A stretch of DNA of 55,598 nucleotides from Rhizoclosmatium globosum (lineage: Eukaryota; Chytridiomycota; Chytridiomycetes; Chytridiales; Chytriomycetaceae), in assembly GCA_002104985.1 (NCBI GenBank), contig MCGO01000239.1, forward strand, positions 1-55,598, written 5' to 3'. Positions 52,244-55,598 of the stretch are shown piece after piece. A program made the translations under genes and the position numbers. The notes under the pieces are model-generated. The model made no database searches. It saw only the letters and a list, made by a program, of their open reading frames with translations, and was not told the origin of the DNA. The stretch's first letter is position 1. Every line of letters begins with the position of its first letter.

Positions 52244-55200
52244 ATGGTATGTCGTTGACCAAGTCGACGCTGCCACTAACCAACCAATCCAGTACATCGA
52301 AGAGATTGTGCTCGATGGATTCAAGTCGTACGCGACCCGCACGGTTATCAGCGGCTGGGACCCGCAGTTCAATGCAATCACAGGTTTAAACGGGTCGGGA
52401 AAGTCAAACATCCTCGACTCCATCTGCTTTGTCCTCGGAATCACAACTCTCTCACATGTAACCTTTAATTCGACTCGTAGCTGTCGCTAATACTATCAAC
52501 AAAGGTCCGCGCTGCAAACCTCACTGACTTGGTGTAACAAACGTGGCCAAGCAGGAATAACAAAAGCAACCGTCTCAATCGTATTCAACAACTCAGACAG
52601 GGCGAATGCTCCAGTCCGGATACGAAGACCATGAGAAAATCACTGTCACGCGACAGCTTGTTGTTGGAGGAAGAACAAGTACCTCATCAATGGAGCTGTC
52701 AAGACTCAGCAGGACGTGGCCAGCATGTTCCACAGTGTGCAGCTAAACATTAATAATCCACACTTTATATTATGTAAGTTTCCGTGTTGGGTTTTGCATC
52801 ATGTTGACAGCTTCTCGTTAGGCAAGGAAAAATCACAAAGGTTCTCAACATGAAGCCTGTCGAAATTTTGGCGATGGTGGAAGAAGCAGCAGGAACTCGT
52901 ATGTTTGAAGACCGCAAGGAAAAGGCTGTCAAAACGATGGGAAAGAAGGAAACAAAGATGGAGGAAATCCAAAATGTAACTGCACAATCCTCTTGTCAAC
53001 AACATCTACATATGCCACCGTAGCTTCTCATACGGAAATCCCAACCCAAACTTGCATCATTGCGCGACAAAAAGCGAGACTACTTGGAGTTTCAAAAACT
53101 CGAGACGGAACTCAGTCAGATTCAATGCTTTTTGACTGCTTATGACTATTGGGCATGTAGTGTACGTTGCATTGTGAACACCCACTTCCATACAACACCC
53201 CTTAACGTGTATTTACAGAAAAAGTGACCAACTTTGAGCAAGAAAGCAGCGAATTGAAGAATCAAATTATGGAGCACGAGCAGTTGGAGAGCGTTTGAAG
53301 GACCGAAAACGTCCACATTGCGAATATGATCGAAACTCTCGCCGCCAAAAAAGCGGATGTAAGATACGACGTTACTGTCCCTCACTTTAATACTGCTTAT
53401 TAGAACGGTGGCGCTTTTTACAAGCTCGAGGCGGAAGTCAAAGAGCTGTCGAAAGAATATGCGAAAATCAACACTCAAGTGGATCTGAAAGCATCATCCA
53501 TCAAAAGAAGAATCAGATGCGTTGAAGGCTATGGAAAAGAGTCGATCTGAGGTAGTTAATTGTATTTGAGTCTCCTAGTCTGAACTTAGAATAGGGTTCC
53601 GGAGGCTTGGCGTCACTCACTGAAGCAGTTCAGCAAGCTCAGGCAGCATTTGATAAGAAAAAGATGGAATATGACACCCGCACAAAGAACTTGGAGAAAA
53701 AGCAAGACTTATTGCAGACGCTAACAACTGGGGTCGCATCCGCTCAAGGACACGAAAATGGATACATGGATCAGTTACAAGGTATTAAATTATTCTGCAC
53801 GAAAGAAAGGGTGTTAATGTGTTAATGGCATAACCAGAGGCTCGGAATAGCCTGTCTGCTTCCAATTCGGCGATTGAGCAGGCTAAACTCAAGATCAACC
53901 ATTTGAAGACGAGTTAAAGGTTAAAATACCGACAGCAAAAAAAGCCGAAGAAAATAATAAAGCGATGATGGATAGCTTGTCAGCGAAACGGCATGAAGTG
54001 GTCGCCTTCGAGTAAGTTATATTTTCTGCACCGATATACCTAATTATGTTGAGCAGGCCAAAGTCGAGAAAATGATGGTTCCAAATGTTGATGCTCTCCA
54101 TGCAACGCGTGCAATCCAACAAGAACGTGTGAATGGTCTTCGAAAGACGCTTCAAAAGATCGAAAGATATACAAGCACATCTTTTCCATTACACGAACCA
54201 CGCCCGTACAATTGATCCTGCAGATGTACGTGGTATCGTCGCCGAGCTAATTCAAGTACCTCCTGAACATTTGGAGAGCGTCACTGCCATTGAAACTTGT
54301 GCTGGAGGAAGACTATACAATGTCATTGTTTCGACAGACAGTGTTGGTGCAAAGTTGTTGGATTCGAACCAGACAAAGTTATCAAAGCGGACGAATCTGA
54401 TTCCCTTGAATAAGATTACAAGTGCGAACATCGATCCTTCAGTAAGATTCCTCACGGCTTTTTCGGTCTAACGCCGAATGTAGAAAATCAAGTCTGCAAA
54501 AGAACTTGCCCCTGGAAAAGTTGAATTGGCTTTGAACTTATTACAATTCGAAGCAGACTTATTGAATGCTATGAAGTTTGTGTTTGGTAACACTTTGATC
54601 TGTAAAGGTTCGTGACTGTCGGTAGTGTTTGGATTGTGTTTGACACATACATTAGACTCTTCTTCGGCAAAACAAGTGACGTTTTCCAAAACGTTCGAAT
54701 GCGTTCTGTTACTCTGGATGGTGATATCTACGAACCAAGTGGAACTCTCTCGGGAGGATCACGCAACAAATCGTCCAACACATTGGCCAAATTCCAAGAA
54801 TACACTAAGCTTCGCAAAGAACTTAGTGCCGAAGAAAAAGCCCTCGAGCGGCTTTCAGAAGAAATTTGTTTGCGGAGACGGTGCTTGGAGAGTATCAAAA
54901 GGCTGAGAAGAAGTTGGAGTTGGCCACCCATGAATGTGCACTCCTGGAAAAACAAATCGAATCAAACGCAAACTCCCAGGTAACTTGTTCAGCCATCATT
55001 AGCTCGTACTAATACCAAATTAGGCTATATTTCAAGTCGAAAACATACAGAAGGAGATTGACGTCGAGACTCAACGGATTGAGGATTCAAAAAGTGCTGT
55101 GGCCGAACTTACAGAACGCTGTAAATCCCTTGAGTTGGAGATGCGAAAGTTCTCCACTCACAAGGAAGAGACGTTGGGCGCGCTTAAGGTATATCATCAC

Positions 55201-55598
55201 AGACTGGATATAAGAGCTACTCTCTCCCAGAAAGAAATTCAAGAGGAGAAGAAAGCATTGGTTGAGGAAACGAAGAAGATTCAAGCGGAAGAGTTGAAAG
55301 TTCAAACTTTGGTTCAAGAAAGAAGTATGTACGTGGTACACTCTAACAACGTACTGATTGTTTTTGTTAGTTCAATTACAGCAAGAAATGCAAACCTTTG
55401 AAACAACCGAAACTTCACTGAAGGCAACGATTTCGGGCTTAATGGCCGAGCAAGAAGCGTTGAAGGAAAAACAATCCAATATGAAGGTACGAATTCAACA
55501 CAAATTCCTTCTCATAACACTGCTTAACCAGGATATCATCAAATCAATGGAGGAGAAACTTTCCATGGAACGCAAAACAATGCTATCGCATGACACGG
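52244..55598 (+). CDS. SMC2: SMC2 condensin subunit, 5' part, frame-disrupted and cut by the window end
   Basis: SMC2 is the ATPase arm of condensin. The ATG (52244) is alone in exon 1; a 45-50 nt intron joins it to [19 protein letters not shown], then Walker [38 protein letters not shown] (after one base is removed), [39 protein letters not shown], coiled coil, and the hinge (VSAELI-like region, [51 protein letters not shown]). The order and spacing match SMC2 rather than SMC4. One-base indels are needed near 52535, 52617, 52673, 53505, 53905, 54160 and 54690, plus an apparent TGA near 53296. Indel density is the highest in the window. The C-terminal coil, signature motif and Walker B lie beyond the end. 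Confidence 0.88.

Noticed and set aside
52010..52444. Minus-strand open frame of 144 codons overlapping the SMC2 start
   Set aside because: It is antisense to the conserved SMC2 ATP-binding exon and has no recognisable protein features.
1..55598. tRNA genes, CRISPR arrays, transposases or long terminal repeats
   Set aside because: No T-loop consensus, regularly spaced repeats or transposase/reverse transcriptase motifs were noticed in any gene-free stretch; a covariance-model scan would be needed to exclude small RNAs.

Overview
The window is nuclear DNA of a compact fungal genome. Most genes have several short GT-AG introns (about 40-60 nt, a few of 100-430 nt), and neighbours are often separated by less than 100 bp. 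The gene set fits a zoosporic, chytrid-like fungus. It combines fungal proteins (SPA2 polarisome scaffold, UTP13, SCAP, cytochrome b5-fused front-end desaturase) with lineages that most Dikarya lack: a CFAP144/FAM183-like axonemal protein, Frizzled-like seven-helix receptors, and a Crinkler-type NTPase-nuclease protein. The placement in Chytridiomycota is inference.

Layout. 0.2-2.3 kb: FIT2-like lipid droplet protein and two small hypothetical ORFs. 2.5-5.3 kb: UTP13 (small-subunit processome). 5.4-7.4 kb: divergent EEIG1-type C2 protein and mitochondrial ribosomal protein mL53. 7.6-9.7 kb: USF-type bHLH factor and arylamine N-acetyltransferase. 9.9-11.8 kb: Crinkler-type P-loop NTPase plus nuclease. 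11.9-15.9 kb: SCAP. 15.9-18.9 kb: small mitochondrial-type membrane protein, two tandem hemerythrin-domain genes, a deaminase. 19.0-22.4 kb: membrane-anchored double amidohydrolase. 22.5-25.2 kb: CFAP144-like and front-end desaturase. 25.7-30.1 kb: MEIOB-like OB-fold protein and two SDRs. 30.4-33.0 kb: tandem family of small secreted cysteine-rich proteins with decayed members. 33.1-35.4 kb: SPA2-like. 35.6-42.3 kb: three tandem Frizzled-like receptors, all on the minus strand. 42.4-45.3 kb: protein kinase with two WW domains. 45.4-50.9 kb: NFS1 and an EDEM/GH47 mannosidase with PA domain. 50.9-51.4 kb: PSMG3-like proteasome chaperone. 52.2 kb to the end: 5' part of SMC2.

How the genes relate. 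Most are unrelated housekeeping genes. Two themes recur: lipid and ER membrane biology (FIT2, SCAP, desaturase, EDEM), and locally expanded surface or secreted families (Frizzled-like triplet, secreted cysteine-rich tandem family, hemerythrin pair). The receptor array and the secreted-protein array, separated only by the SPA2-like gene, are the most unusual part.

Caveat. Many otherwise well conserved genes (FIT2, UTP13, SCAP, second hemerythrin gene, deaminase, PSMG3, SMC2) carry single-base frame shifts, often in short homopolymers. I read these as uncorrected base indels in the assembly rather than as mass pseudogenization, so protein ends near them are provisional. All exon boundaries were assigned by eye.
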